Shown: piece after piece, positions 19,531 through 30,830 of the stretch | Position numbering within the stretch: position 1 is the first letter of the stretch | Layout of the letters: each line of letters opens with the position of its first letter | Assembly: GCA_029747585.1 (NCBI GenBank) | Contig: JAPEVF010000495.1 | Span: 1-33,625, forward strand | Length of the DNA: 33,625 nucleotides | DNA from: Pleurotus djamor | Taxonomy: Eukaryota > Basidiomycota > Agaricomycetes > Agaricales > Pleurotaceae | Reading direction: 5' to 3' | Program-made: the position numbers and the translations under genes | The notes under the pieces: model-generated | The model's database searches: none | Told to the model about the DNA's origin: nothing | What the model saw: the letters and a program-made list of their open reading frames with translations, nothing else

Positions 19531-20700
19531 GAACGACCTCATCGAAAAAAGGTCAGTGCCTTTCTTCAATATTCAATGCTCAGAGTGCCCTTTCTCATCA
19601 ACACCCAAGGAGTGGGAGCGACGCATGTCGTTCCAAGCAAGACACTTGGAATGTATGTTTTCTTGCAAGTATCAAAGTGTTGTCCAGCCGGCAAAAGACA
19701 TCAAGAGGCGAGATATCCAAGATACCACGCGACGGAGTGAGCAAAGGTCTAGGTCAATGGACGACGTATACGCGAATTGAGGCGATGCAGGCTCGAGCGT
19801 GTGGATTCACCTCCCTGCCTCCAAGCCCAAACGTCTGTGATCGCTTCCAAGGTACGTCATGCCATGTACCTCTCTTGAGCCGCGACAACGAAGCATTGAC
19901 GTATGTCTTGCAGGTGCTATGCCATTACCTTACCCCGGCACCATGGGGCTAGTCCTCGACTGGTGATCGTCGCTGGCGGATGATGCTTCGTCATAGCGCG
20001 AGGTATGGCCAGGTTCCCCAAGAGTAGGAACGAATTCTCGTCGCGGGGGGTCTGTGGTCAGGGCGGAATGTATGGTTAGGTTGATACATTGTGCGAGAGT
20101 GGAATGGACTCACATATCGCAAAGGTCAGCGGGATTCTCACCCACGACCAGTAAACACCACTTCCACATCCGCATACCACCCTCCCCTCCTCCTAGAATC
20201 CCAGCTCCCGCTTGAGTCGAAACACCGCGACGAAGAAAGTTGGGGAAAGCCGGAGGAGAGGGAGGAAAGGGAAGGAGAAGGAGAACAGCCATCCCCAACC
20301 TTTGAGCCGACTGGCATGAAGGGCCCTCGAGAAAAGCGGGAGCCCGGCTTCGTTGATCGTCGGTGTCGATGATCGTACGCCGTGATGATGAGGGACCACG
20401 CGTGCTCGCCCGTGTTTCGATATATTGCTTGGTGCGACGGGATCACGATGGTTGATGGGGGTGTTTGGACGCGGAAGTAGTAGCGTGCGTTGAACCTGGA
20501 AGTAGAGTTCCGAATGGTAAGTTGGGTAAGTTGTTGACTTATGAGCGTTCAGGAGAGGAACGTACATCCCAATAAGTGGGTTGACGTGGACTACGAGAGA
20601 GTAACATGAATGAGCATATTGAATAGAGATAGGGTAGTAGAACGAGATCGTTACCAGCCATGAGGACCATACGGAAAGCCAGGAAGATGACAGAAGATTG
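19531..20700. other. Core of the inverted repeat, no confident gene
   Basis: A plus frame at 19505-19780 contains a CxxC...HxxC arrangement (QCSECPF ... HLECMFSC) that could bind zinc, but it has no family match and no clear start. On minus, segments near 20200-20700 read as spliced sequence with one hydrophobic helix (SVIFLAFRMVLMA) and could be the 3' exons of the wax-synthase-like locus. Neither is secure. Confidence 0.3.
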
Positions 20701-20879
20701 AACAAGTCGAGTGCTTGGTGACTAAGGCCCAGTTTGATGAAATTCCAAGTCGAAAGTAAGCAAGAGGGTATCGGATGGATCAGTATGTGGTGGGCGTTGG
20801 TTAGATTGACACCATGACTGACCGATGTTGGTTGGAAGCCTTTCGCAAGGGACCAAAGGCCGAACCTATGATCATCATC

Positions 20880-21600
20880 ATCAGACGTAGCCGAGCGTGG
20901 ACCCAGGAAAACGCGCGTACACTGTAACAGACGTAGCTGAGGCGCAGTCTCATTAGTATCTTGAAACGGCCTATCAAATAACCCGGCAACATACCAATCC
21001 CAACAGCTGTGGAATNAAAAAACCGCATTTCACAGGCATGCATCTGCTCTCCCTCAGGCCTCAGTTCTGGTGCGAGCGATAACGGGTGAGAGAGCGCACC
21101 AAAAGAGCCAGCGATCAATAAGAACTGAGATAAACTTGATTTAGAAGCACGGCAAATTGACAGGAACGTGAGAGAGCGTACCACAGAGGCCGCGATAAAT
21201 CTGACGAAGATGTCTTCTGGTTTCGCAACTAGTGAAGGAGAAGGAGAGTGGCATCGCGTGATGTGGGTGCAGGGGATGCACGGGTGGACGCATGTCTCCA
21301 GATTCGGAGGCCATACATACTGAAAGGAAGTGTTTGGTCAAAGATACCGTATCATCGGGGGAGGAGATGGCGTACCAATGAGCGAGTGATGATCAGCACG
21401 ACCATGTTGAGCTANGGGGGGAGGGGGGGGGGCATGGGCGAACCTCCAAGGCGTAGAAAACCTACAAATGGGTAAAAGGTGAGTACCTTCGGCGTTGAAG
21501 GAAAGAGAGAACACCCAAAGTATATACCCAATACATCGCTCCATGACCAAAGATAACCTGCCTCCCTGAGCTCCTTGCTCAACTATCTCCTTCGTTCATG
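20880..21600 (-). pseudogene. Wax-synthase-like (MBOAT-type acyltransferase) locus, fragmentary
   Basis: Minus-strand exons with good splice sites join in phase: about 21580-21487, 21411-21376, 21319-21182 and 21124-20995, with introns of 75, 56 and 57 nt; the third donor is GTATGT with branch CTAATGA and acceptor TCAG. They read LNMVVLIITRSL, YVWPPNLETC, then EDIFVRFIAAS, FLLIAGSFGALSH and, if the N at 21016 is dropped, RFFIPQLLGL. The last two resemble the SG-x-x-H and FF-x-x-Q-x-x-G(I/L) blocks of fungal wax synthases, integral ER-membrane enzymes esterifying fatty alcohols or sterols. The H of the SG..H block is present. Exon 5 continues toward LGYV but does not join in frame and hits stops, and the N-terminal half is not resolved. 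Decay or sequence error are both possible. Confidence 0.4.
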
Positions 21601-22489
21601 ATGTCAGACTCTTACAAGTGATATCGGGATGACGTACCTCCAAGGGACAACACGAAGGAACCCGTTCCATCAAGATTCACCGAGCGGGGTCAAACTGACA
21701 AAACGGTCATGCGTAAGTGACCGTCCACAAGGAAAGGCATATACTTCTAATAGACTAGGGACGACTATACCGAGTCTTCCACGCCGTTCCGGCAGATTTG
21801 AGTTTTTGGACTTTCATGAGACGACCCATGGGTCGAATTTTTCAAAACGGCAGGGAGACTCTCGCAAACTCAGTTAGAGGTGGGGAAAGGGTGTGGGAGT
21901 ATGGTAGTATGGTTGATGTCGATGGTCGTATCGATGCGGATGGGGAAATCGAGATTTTGGGTCGAGGTAGGTACAAAATGGACGTCTATAACCATAGAAC
22001 GGAGTGATTAAGCTTTTGTGTAGACAGGGAATATATTGAGCGTGACGTACCCTTGCTTGACCGCTCAATCCATCAAGATTCCGTGGATAGATAAAGGAAT
22101 ATTTCCCGCTCACCCCAAAATGAAAACATGTTACCCTGCGCGAAAGGTAAGTAAGTTACTCTTCCAGACACATTGAAAAGACTCACCATTGGTTCCCTCA
22201 CTCCCATTGCTCCCACACCTCATTGATATCCACCCACTCGCGAGGGTTGACTGGTACTTACCAGAGTGCTTGAAACGGTTTGACCGTCTGGGATAACAAT
22301 GTAAGCAGACTCATCTGCGTCCGGGAGAGACTTAGATCTATGAATGATTGCAATCAGCGTGACACTTATTGTAACGTAGACGGGCTTTGGCACCAATGAA
22401 AGGCACTCAGGGATAGTTATGCTAGATCCAACTTGGGAGAGGCGGAGGCAGATGTCAGGCTATAGCATTTGTCACGGGTAGGGTCAAGG
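21601..22489. other. Core of the inverted repeat, unresolved coding signals
   Basis: On minus a strong intron (GTGAGT...CGCGCAG, 51 nt, about 22187-22137) and another donor GTACGT near 22050 suggest further exons, possibly of the locus ending at 20880, but no domain is readable. On plus a short open frame (21798-22007) reads DGRIDADGEIEILGRG, superficially like part of an adenylate-forming enzyme. It is too short and isolated to call. Confidence 0.3.
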
Positions 22490-23558
22490 GGGTAGATGGT
22501 GAGCACGGTTTTATTCAATTGGATTATACATCAATCTTCGGAGAAAAGGAAACGGAGAGACTGGCGCGAATGAGATGGGATGATGTTAGATGAAGGCAGC
22601 GCACTCACAATCGCCTGCAGCATACTGATTTCAAGCAACTCGTTACATGGCAGCGCATGCGTCGACGTCGAAAACTACGTGCCCCATCACCTTGCGGTAA
22701 TCAGTAACGATTACATTGTCCTCGTCAACGTCGAACGAGACACAGAGCCTCCCATGGGCGCCGTAACCATAGACCAGTCCGGAGGTGCCGTCTTCTTCAC
22801 AAACGCTAAAGTTTGAGAGCGTGAGCTTTGGAAAGGAAGTCATTAAGGTAAACAGACATGACCGCCAAGTTGTGGGCGGCGTTGGAGGAAGCGAGGGCTG
22901 GGTTGATCTTGTCGAGTACGCGCTGGCACTGAGTGTTTGGAAGCTGGCGAAGTCGGAAACGAGCCATATGTTCTTACTAAAAGGTAGAAAGGTGAGTATT
23001 ATAGAGGCGAGAACACAGATGCTTACGATTTCTGTGTTGGAGTTGTCGATGCTAACGGGTAAGGCCAAATTTGGCTACGATCGCGCGCTCAGAGTCAGCG
23101 ATAGGCGCTCGCGTCCCAATATGGCCGATACAGGCGCCCCCAATATGGTCGCAATAGGCGCTCGCGTTCCACGGTAGTGAATCCGAGACCCCATCCCATG
23201 ATAATCATCCTCGACGGCAAATTGAACGTTCACATATTCTTCATCAAACACCGGCTCATCAGCATACTGCGGTATCTTGAACACGATTTCGCTCACCTTT
23301 TGCGTACTCAACTGGGATCTTCGCAAGGGTTGATCGCGTTTGGTGCAATCGAAGAGCTTCGGCGGGAATCATATCTGGATTAGTGCTGGTTAAGTGGATT
23401 GTCTTGACCTGATAACAAACGAGCGAGACTTACGAGATAGCGGTGGTCGGAGCGATGGCGCTCTGCGCTCTTTCTTCTATTGTTAATGATGCTTCTTCGT
23501 CGTCGAGCAAGACCGCAACGGGTTCGCTCGCAGATATACTGCGGTCGCAAACGCAGAG
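22490..23558 (-). repeat. Right arm of the 7.2 kb inverted repeat
   Basis: Reverse-complement partner of 16367-17460. The outer ends (CTCTGCGTTTGCG) agree within a few bases on both sides and homology stops sharply there; the inner ends stop at GGTAGATGGTG near 22490. No short target-site duplication was found at the outer ends. Confidence 0.9.
22643..23558 (-). pseudogene. Unidentified spliced gene, right-arm copy
   Basis: The better preserved of the two copies. On minus it reads CDRSISASEPVAVLLDDEEA to TTAIS before a GTAAGT donor near 23430. A second open part has VFKIPQYADEPVFDEEYVNV followed by QFAVEDDYH. The last exon reads NIWLVSDFASFQTLSASAYS...GRLCVSFDVDEDNVIVTDYR...AAM and stops at 22643. 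Donor GTAAGC and acceptor TTTTAG near 22980-23030 are conserved in the left copy. Between the second part and the last exon the frames cannot be joined without passing stops. The acidic, strand-forming sequence suggests a soluble protein. Family not recognised. Confidence 0.5.
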
Positions 23559-24422
23559 TAGACGAATCGATAAGACCATCAACGGACCATGGACCATCCC
23601 GCTGTACGAGCCAGTCGCTGTATTCCAGTCAACTGCACGGGGGACAATACGCGCTTGGATTGATATGACCAAGGCCTCCCATTCATGTCCCCACGATAAA
23701 CTAAAGATGTGTTGATTAGGCTGGAATACAACAAGAAATNAAAACGCCGATTAACTCTACCCAGTATCGGTTCACCCTACAGGGTATATGGTAAGTCTGG
23801 ATCGTTGAACATGTTTCATACTTTTGACTTTTGAATGAGGTGTGCGACGTTTCGACCATTAACAGCCCAACGATTATTGAGTTTGTCAATCAATTTCGGC
23901 CTCGCCTTTAACATCGACCGTTAGAAATTGTGACGGATGAAAACAGTAGTGCGAATACCCACAATTGGTCGTTTTGAGGTCTTTCCGCGCAGATTCTGTG
24001 TCATACATCTAGACTGGATGCCAGAAGCAAGACCTATAGTGCACACATTGTGTGTGGCGAGCAGACATAGGGAGAGTACGAAAACTGCTCTGTGGGCAAT
24101 CAGATGCCTAAGGCAAGGATCTGTGGGTTTGTAGGAGCAGAGTAAGCTCCCATAGAGGCTGCAAGACATGTTAGTGGAACGGACCTTGGTGACAGAGAGG
24201 GATTTGTCTTGGGACTCGAGGGGAAAGTGAGACTTTGCGTGCGGCATGATAGGTTTCGCACGAGAGAGGGGAATCAACTAATCAACTTGAACTTCAAACT
24301 CCGTAGGCCAAGTCATGTGGTGGCAAGATTCAAACGTGCCGAAAGCCGTCATGCCCTATTCGAGTTATAAGGAGCCGTCAAGCGGATCAATATTGTGCCG
24401 TTACAGCCCTAGGTAAAATAAA
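23559..24422. other. Gap between the inverted repeat and the next gene
   Basis: Holds an N at 23740. A minus frame (24277-23921) with one hydrophobic stretch (AVFVLSLCLLATHNV) lacks a good ATG and any motif. No RNA gene or repeat recognised. Confidence 0.4.
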
Positions 24423-25459
24423 TTACACGAAGATACCCCGTTCGTCCTTGGCCTGGCTCACATCGCGGAGCTTCTCTGCGTATGCTCGAATGGGAGCAAA
24501 ATGCGACACCGATATTACAGAGAATTGCTGTACTTTGATGGTATGACTATGTATCCCCTCGACCAAGCGAATGGCCGAGAATGCGAAGCCAGTGGTTTCC
24601 ACAACATACCGCTCGGTTTGCTGAAGTATTCCGGCATTCCTTGTAAATGTCTGCCGCTCCGTATTTCCAACGGCTAGCAATGTCCAAAGCTCTGAGAGCA
24701 AGGATTTTCGCGTACCGTTGAGGTGTAGACCGTCCGAAAGAGCAATGCGGTGAATCGTCAGCAGTCGCTGGTCGAATTTCTCGAGAGTCTGCATGACCAT
24801 ATTGACAGTAGAGAGGATGGGCCAAGTCGAGGCATCGACAGCGTTTTGAAGATCAAGGATTACAGCCTCTTCTACATCGTGGTTATATAGGCATTTGTTC
24901 GAAAGGAACATGGCGCCGAGTGCCATACAGATAATGCCATTGGGTTTGATCCATTGACGGGAGGCCACCTCAGAGGCTGAATCGATTGCAGCGACGATCC
25001 TGAAGCGCGCGGAATCAAACAAACTGGATCTCAACAAAAACCGCTTACATACCGCTCAGAGTTGAAAAGGATGGTCGACTGGACGTCCTGCAGATTGCGC
25101 CGGAGGTCTACAACGTCCTGAGATGCACTGGCAAGGAGGGTTGATAATTCGGAGCGAGAACCAAGACTGCTTGATTCGATAATAGGAAGGAGCTCTCGAG
25201 TACTGACATGGACGTCCTCGAAGTCAAACTTTGTTGTAGGGGATGAAATAGTGGGCATGAATTGTTCACTTCCGCCGAGAAGAACTTGGAAAGCAATCGG
25301 GACATCTTGAAAGCGAGCCAAGACGGCACAGTACCCCTGGTCAACCGGAGGACGACAGAGTGGGAAGATATAGTGTGAAATTAGACCCATGAGGATGAGG
25401 AAGAAGGCGACGGCATCCAAGACGATGTGAACGAGGATGTATAAGGACGAGCCGAGCAT
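24423..25459 (-). CDS. Helical protein with an N-terminal membrane anchor, unknown family (327 aa)
   Basis: Two exons (25459-25053 and 24999-24423) are joined by a 53-nt intron with donor GTATGT and acceptor TTCAG, phase 2. The frame is open upstream to 25534, but the first ATG is 25459, and it sits directly before a single transmembrane helix (residues about 5-30, YILVHIVLDAVAFFLILMG). The rest is predicted to be mainly helical: DLRRNLQDVQSTILFNSE, then a long segment with regularly spaced Leu (TVNMVMQTLEKFDQRLLTIH). No cysteine clusters or catalytic motif. The architecture (one membrane pass plus a helical bundle) is the mirror image of the protein at 31305-33374, but I see no sequence match. 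A membrane-tethered scaffold is a guess. Confidence 0.7.
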
Positions 25460-26029
25460 TGTGAACTGCGTGCGCGGAGGGGTGCGGATGGTGGCCTCCG
25501 CAGATCGAACTTCAAAACTCTTTATGCGCTTCAAAATAAGCCACTCATCTGCGGCGTCCTAAATCAAACTCGCCACATTGGCCACCTCGCTTGCTGTGGC
25601 CGTGGACTCCATGTCACCATTGATCGATTGTCATTGACCAGTTGTATCGCGACCGAGCCACCAAGCATGACCACGAGATGCAGTTTGAGGCGGACTGCCA
25701 GGGACCACGACCAAGGTCTATGTCGAGAATAGAGCTCGTGGTGGTTCATCCTAGCTGGTCCGCGCTTCGAGACGGTACATGCGCAGTGCGGTGACTGAAT
25801 GTGAATGGCGACGGTGATCTGAACTGATCGAGCACAAGGGTCCCAACGCTGCACGTGGCGTTGGTCCATGGTCGTCTTCATCATATCCAGCTGAGCGTCG
25901 CGTCTGTGTAATGGACCATTTGGAGCCACATCCTAGCACGTACATNAAAAACGAGCTCATGCTTCCCTCAAGGTATATCTGTGCTATCCTCTCCTTCCCT
26001 TCATCCCGAAAATTATACTTTTGCAAAGT
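25460..26029. other. Intergenic gap between divergent genes
   Basis: Divergent start codons at 25459 (minus) and 26030 (plus) flank 570 bp with an N at 25946. Minus-strand frames at 25564-25929 and 25751-26026 have no motif and overlap each other. Promoters of both neighbours must lie here; no clear TATA box or operator was found. Confidence 0.4.
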
Positions 26030-27056
26030 ATGGCTTTCGTCGTGAGGCGGTCCTGTACTTTCACTGTCGCTCGTCCATCGTCGTCTGAGCCTGTCATCGT
26101 CCGCTTGGAGAATCAGCCCGATGCCGATCTTCCGACTAAACCTGCGCCCCTTAGCGGTTATGCTACCCCCAGCCTCTCGATAAAGTCAGGCTCTCCTGCC
26201 GTACGCGACATGGCCCCGCAGAGAGTGTCGCCGACACCCCCGAAGTCAGTCTCACTTGCCCTCCACTACTAAATTACCCGTCCAACATTGTTTCCAGCTC
26301 AGCCTCTTCAGCCCGTCGAAGCGGCCCCTCTGATGTCCCCCCGCAACGCGACCCCAGGTCCATCAAACCACGGAATGCCGCAGACACCACCAAAGTCAGT
26401 CTTATTGACTCATCCTCCATCACGCAATCACTAAATCACTTCGAATTCTAGTTCACTGCGAACTCCCGTCTCTGTATCGCGAATGGATGGTCATCGTCCA
26501 GGTCCCAACAGCCGACTCAGAAACAGGTGGGTCATGCCCGATACTGTGTCATTAACAGTGAAGTAATGAGCGTTTGCTTGTATTTTCTAGCACATTCACC
26601 TCGTCATCGTGTCGTCCTAAATTGCGGACCTACAATCCATCGCATGGCACCTCCATGCGATTATTCCAATCTACTGACCGTGATCCCATTTCTGGCCCTC
26701 CGACCGACATGCAAGATATCCGCGAGCATGATGTCTTCCAACACACCTGGGACGACTCGCGCGTACAATATTGGGTATGCTCTACCTCTCCGGAGCCCAC
26801 CTGGATCCCCATAGATCAAGGAGAGACTATTTGGAAGGATGGCCGAGAAGTGGTTCTCTGGCTGGGCGGGATACGTCCATCATGGGTATCACCTGGGACC
26901 TACAAGCGGTATCAGAGCCGGCATCAGAGCTTGTCTCGCAAAAGTGCCCCTTATCCATCGTCTGGTGCAAGGCTCAGGACGAACCATCCTCGTCGTTTGT
27001 CTTCCTCGGCTTCGTCGAGCTCGGTCACCAGTCTAGTAAGAGGGGAAATGCTATGA
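26030..27056 (+). CDS. Low-complexity protein of unknown function, short spliced exons
   Basis: ATG 26030 opens an exon rich in Pro/Ser (MAFVVRRSCTFTVARPSSSE). Introns follow at about 26245-26297 (GTCAGT...TTCCAG), 26396-26451 (GTCAGT...TTCTAG) and 26526-26590 (GTGGGT...TTTCTAG). The last exon has a compact, possibly folded stretch, DDSRVQYWVCSTSPEPTWIP, then DQGETIWKDGREVVLWLGG, and ends in a Ser-rich tail at TGA 27054. The first two donors are the same unusual GTCAGT and each follows a TPPK codon run, as if an exon had been duplicated. The reading frame through the first intron does not join the later exons unless another splice site is used, so the N-terminus is uncertain. No known domain. 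Confidence 0.5.
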
Positions 27057-27166
27057 TATGATCACACATTGATACTTCGAGCATTCTGTATACATTAGCC
27101 ACGGTCATTATGAAGGACTAATCATTGTATTTATGTAATGTTGCAGGTGCATTATAAGTTTGACTA

Positions 27167-28324
27167 CTACCATAAACGAGTTTGACAAAAGAGTCCGTCA
27201 AATGAGATATTATCTTGGTCCAACCCACGATAGCTCTCGTCAAAGCATCGCAAAACTTCGACTATGTCTCTTGCCGCGAAGTTTGTGGTGGGTCGTTGGC
27301 TTGTGCAAGAACGGCAGGTAGGGCATGGATGTACCGAAATCCAAGAGATCAGTCCCAATTGTTTCCCTGCGATGAGCTGTTCATTCAACAAATTTCCCTC
27401 CAGATCGGTATTGGGTACGCGTAGCCCGAAGTCCGAAAGTGCTTCTTGCATCCCCGCTCGAAAGGTCTTGTCGAGGCATCGAGCACAGAAAGTGTGTTGG
27501 CATGGTAACCTATTGAATCTTGAGGAAGGGTTTGGGGAATCGAGGGCATGCATGGGTTACGTACGTTGTAGGGGAGTTGTATAGCATAGAACAAATTGAG
27601 CATGTCATTCTTTGTACAAGCGTTTTGAGCATCTGATTCACGATCAATAATCTCCATGATCAGTAATGAGGACGGACTTACCTCGTCTTCTTCGCCTTGA
27701 TCTTCAGCGTCAGGCAGACCATGACTACGCGGAACAGAAGTCGGGGTGTATTCCTGAAGTAGCTCATCATCGGCGTCGATGTTCGACAGGACATGATCTT
27801 CATTCTTGTCTGTGGGAGCAGGATCGGCAGGGATGCGTGTACTAGCACTATTGAAATTGCCAGAGGAGTAGTGATTTTAGAAGAGAAGTATAAAGGCGAA
27901 TCGTTGTGTGACCATACCTAGAACATGTCGTAGGTATCCTCTGGATTTCTGGCCGACGCCTATCCGTGCGTGGGCGTTGGGGCCTCTGGCGTTTCTTCAC
28001 AGGACTCGATAAGTCACGATGGGAGGAGCTTACTGTCGTCCCTCGAAAAGTGCGAACCATGAGTCGAGGAGCGGATGCAAATGAGGGTGTATGTGTGGGA
28101 GGGTGCGCCTTGGGTGCGCCAGCGAATTTAGGAGTATTTATGCCACTGGTTAGTGAAAGACGTTTGTCTACTGAAGTCGCTGGATTGAGGGTACTCTGAG
28201 CATTTTTACTGCGCAAAGCGAACAAAGCGAACAAAGCAGATGGTGGGTTTGTTTGAAAAGGTGATGGCGTTCCATAAATACATGCCCCACAGATGACGGC
28301 GACAATTACATAATATGTAAGCAT
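27167..28324 (-). CDS. RING-finger protein (putative E3 ubiquitin ligase, about 311 aa)
   Basis: Five exons on minus (28324-28034, 27985-27918, 27847-27682, 27632-27565, 27509-27167) with 48-70 nt introns add up to exactly 312 codons. The RING spans the last intron: TCSICSMLYNSP then LPCQHTFCARCLDK, and a later HPCPTCRS, giving C-x2-C ... C-x-H-x2-C-x2-C ... C-x2-C with an insert of about 45 residues before the final pair. Family role: binds an E2 enzyme and promotes ubiquitin transfer. The N-terminal part is disordered with a basic KKRQRPQRPRTDRRR block (possible nuclear signal), then an acidic DAEDQGEEDE stretch. The start is least certain: ATG 28324 precedes a hydrophobic MLTYYVIVAVICG; an internal Met near 28061 is an alternative. 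The upstream gene's stop is 194 bp away. Confidence 0.75.
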
Positions 28325-28517
28325 TGGAGACTGTAAGGTACGAAGGCGAAGGTATGGATTAGTCGTACAAGATGCATGAAAGAAGTAGCAAAGGGAGCGA
28401 GTGCATATGGGAAGGAAGCAACGATGAAAGTATGCCAGGAGAAACAACCAAGGGAAGAGCTTTGCAAAGTGCGATCCAGAAAATGCATGGAAATATGACA
28501 AAAAGCAGCGTTCCAAT

Positions 28518-30830
28518 TCAGTGGAACTTGCGTCGTTTAGCAGGATGAGGGGGTGTGTGATGACGATGTAGCCGTTTGAGGGGGGCGCGACTGGGACTAG
28601 CTGCTTGTCGCCGCTTGCCAAGGGAACGAGACGAAGGCATCTTTCTGCTGGTGCGACTCGCCCTTTCGTCTTCGTCTTCGTCCTCATCCTCGTCCGATAC
28701 CATGGGAGCCCGGCTTAGAGACCTGGAAGTTTTGTGCGGCGGGCGGGGTATATCGTCTTCGTCGTCTTCGCTTGCCCGGCTGGATGATGCGTGAAGTCTG
28801 GACGATCGGCGTGGCACGTTCGTTGCAACCTCATCCCCCGTCTCTGGGTCTTCTGACGGGACATCGCTCTCATCCTCTCCTTCCTCACTGCAGCTCTCGC
28901 TTTCTGCCCTAGCACGCATACGCTTGGCGCGCTTTCGCTTGGACTTCCCATCACGCTTGATCAAGGCGCGTATTTCCAACGACCTTCCAAGTTCATGCGC
29001 TACACCCTTGGGAGCCTGCCTACTCAAGAGCGAATCCACTTTTTCGTCAACAAAATAAGGTGCTTGGTACACGCCAAAATCATCAAGGTGCGACATGGGT
29101 GCTTTTGGGGGACCGCCCCGATCTTGCCACATTCGAGTGCTTGATATGTAGAGTTGCTTGCCGCGGTTATATTTTGATAAGGGATGTGGTGGAGCAGATA
29201 TGAAGATTGGAATCTTGCCGCTCTGTAGTACTGGATAACATATTGATAAATATTAATACGAGGAGGATAATGTCCCACTTACGAGGGGCTTCCTCAGCGC
29301 TAACCTTACGAAAAGCTGCTCCCAACGAAACGTCCTTCGGAAGGACACGAACCCATGGCGTACATATCTGAGTGGGGAAACCATGAACACCTCTGCTGGA
29401 TGATTTCAGAGACTCCATTCCCGGGAAAGGAACTTCATCGGGGAGATTGATCATCTGGACACAATTCTCGTAGAGGGAAAAGAGAAGCGTGTGCCACGGG
29501 AGTTGACCAGGTGGAAAGATAAGACCGGCCGCAGACGAACGAAGGAGGAGTTGTGCTTTGATGCGTTCTCGCTTCGCATTGATCGATGCTCTGACGCAGC
29601 CAGCCAGCTCAGCCTTGTCTGACCACCATTGTGGAAGCCCAGGCTCGAGGGTGTCATGGGTCGACGACGTTTCTCCCGAGATAGACTGCGTCGCAGCGGT
29701 TCCACGGCTTGCAGACTCGGAGTCACCCGTTTGCGGAGCTTTGTTCTTAGAGATATACTCCATGAATTGAGTCAACGTAGATGAATCCAAAGACGTCAAG
29801 ACGTCAACCATGTGGCGGAGTTGAGGCTCAGGCATAGAGTTGGAGGGGGTTTCTGGGTTGCGAGTAAAAGACAATGAAGGCGCTGGGGTAGATGATCCGG
29901 TGTGTGAGCAGTTGGCACGGTTTTCGGGGGAGGGAAGAGCAAGAGGAGGATCAGGAGATTGCTGAGGGACATGTTTAGACCTTGAGCTAATATTGTGATG
30001 ATGGACGGATGGTGTGGACGATTCCATGTGCTCATCGACGCGTTGAGGCTGACGCTGACTTCCAGTGAACAATGGAGGCGGGGGTTCATCGACTAATCAT
30101 ATCGGAGTCAATAATCTAGGAAGGAAAGGACACATTCAATAGACTCACGCGTTTGTTCATCGACGGTGGGGGGTGCCTCAGCCCAATCGCCGTCTTGATC
30201 AGTCCGTAGATCTGTCATGGAAGTCAGCGTGGTGATAACGGGTCGTCCAGCCTTGAATGATGCTTACTTTTCGAAGCGAGGCCGGTCTTGAAGACGTTAT
30301 TCCTAATCGCCTCACGTAGCCCCTTCCATTTGTCCTGGGTTTGAGGCTCAAGGCTGGGGATGACTACTTCCACAACAGGGAGTCTCTGGCCTAACGGCGT
30401 AGTCAATTTCACCTTCACCTCTCCTCTTCGGAAGATCAAGATACTTACGGTTCGGTTCGCGGTCCAGAGGACATTCAACCTCTTGGACTTCGAGGGTTCG
30501 CTCTATGGTTCGCTTCCTGGCTGGATCTGGCGCGACGCGACTGCCTTTGCTATCGACGGATTGAGTGACCTTGCGTGGCTTGATCTTGTCGTAGTTGGGC
30601 TGTGTTATACTCATACCGTCCGTGGAAGTTTGAGAACGATGAGGATGAGATCGTCCAGTGGCCCTGGACGGTTGAGAGATTGATTTGGTCGATTTCGGGG
30701 GAACTTTGATTGGTGGACTATGCTCGCCAGCGAGCTCATCTGGCTGGGGGGTCGATGAAGGGGAAGAATACTCAGGATCATTCATTGTCGTTATATCTGG
30801 TATTGACTGGGTAGCACGAAGGGCAGACAT
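28518..30830 (-). CDS. Probable nuclear protein of unknown family (696 aa, 5 exons)
   Basis: Exons 30830-30449, 30390-30268, 30211-30149, 30092-29283 and 29230-28518 are joined by introns of 50-58 nt, all in phase 1, and total exactly 697 codons. The first third is disordered (Ser/Pro/Gln) with a short folded piece RLPVVEVVIPSLEP and KWKGLREAIRNNVF. The fourth exon carries the conserved-looking core: LPQWWSDKAELAGCVRASI, then PWHTLLFSLYENCVQMINLP and TPWVRVLPKDVSLGAAFRKV. The last exon starts SGKIPIFISAPPHPLSKYNR and ends in alternating acidic (DEDEDEDEDE) and basic tracts finishing AKRRKFH, typical of nuclear proteins. The all-phase-1 intron pattern and exact arithmetic make it a real gene. 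No named domain recognised; a DNA- or chromatin-associated role is inference from composition. Confidence 0.8.

Noticed and set aside
21798..22007. Plus frame resembling a piece of an adenylate-forming enzyme (DGRIDADGEIEILGRG)
   Set aside because: Only about 20 residues look right, no AMP-binding core motif is nearby, and spliced signals on the other strand cover the same region.
17461..22489. Helitron carrying RPA as cargo
   Set aside because: No Rep/helicase reading frame, and no TC...CTRR ends could be recognised; the inverted arms are not a Helitron feature. Kept only as a test in the findings.
22785..23177. Plus frame through the right arm (LTGKAKFGYDRALRVSDRRS), mirrored by a minus frame at 16645-16884
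   Set aside because: It is the antisense of the duplicated gene and is conserved only because the arms are homologous.
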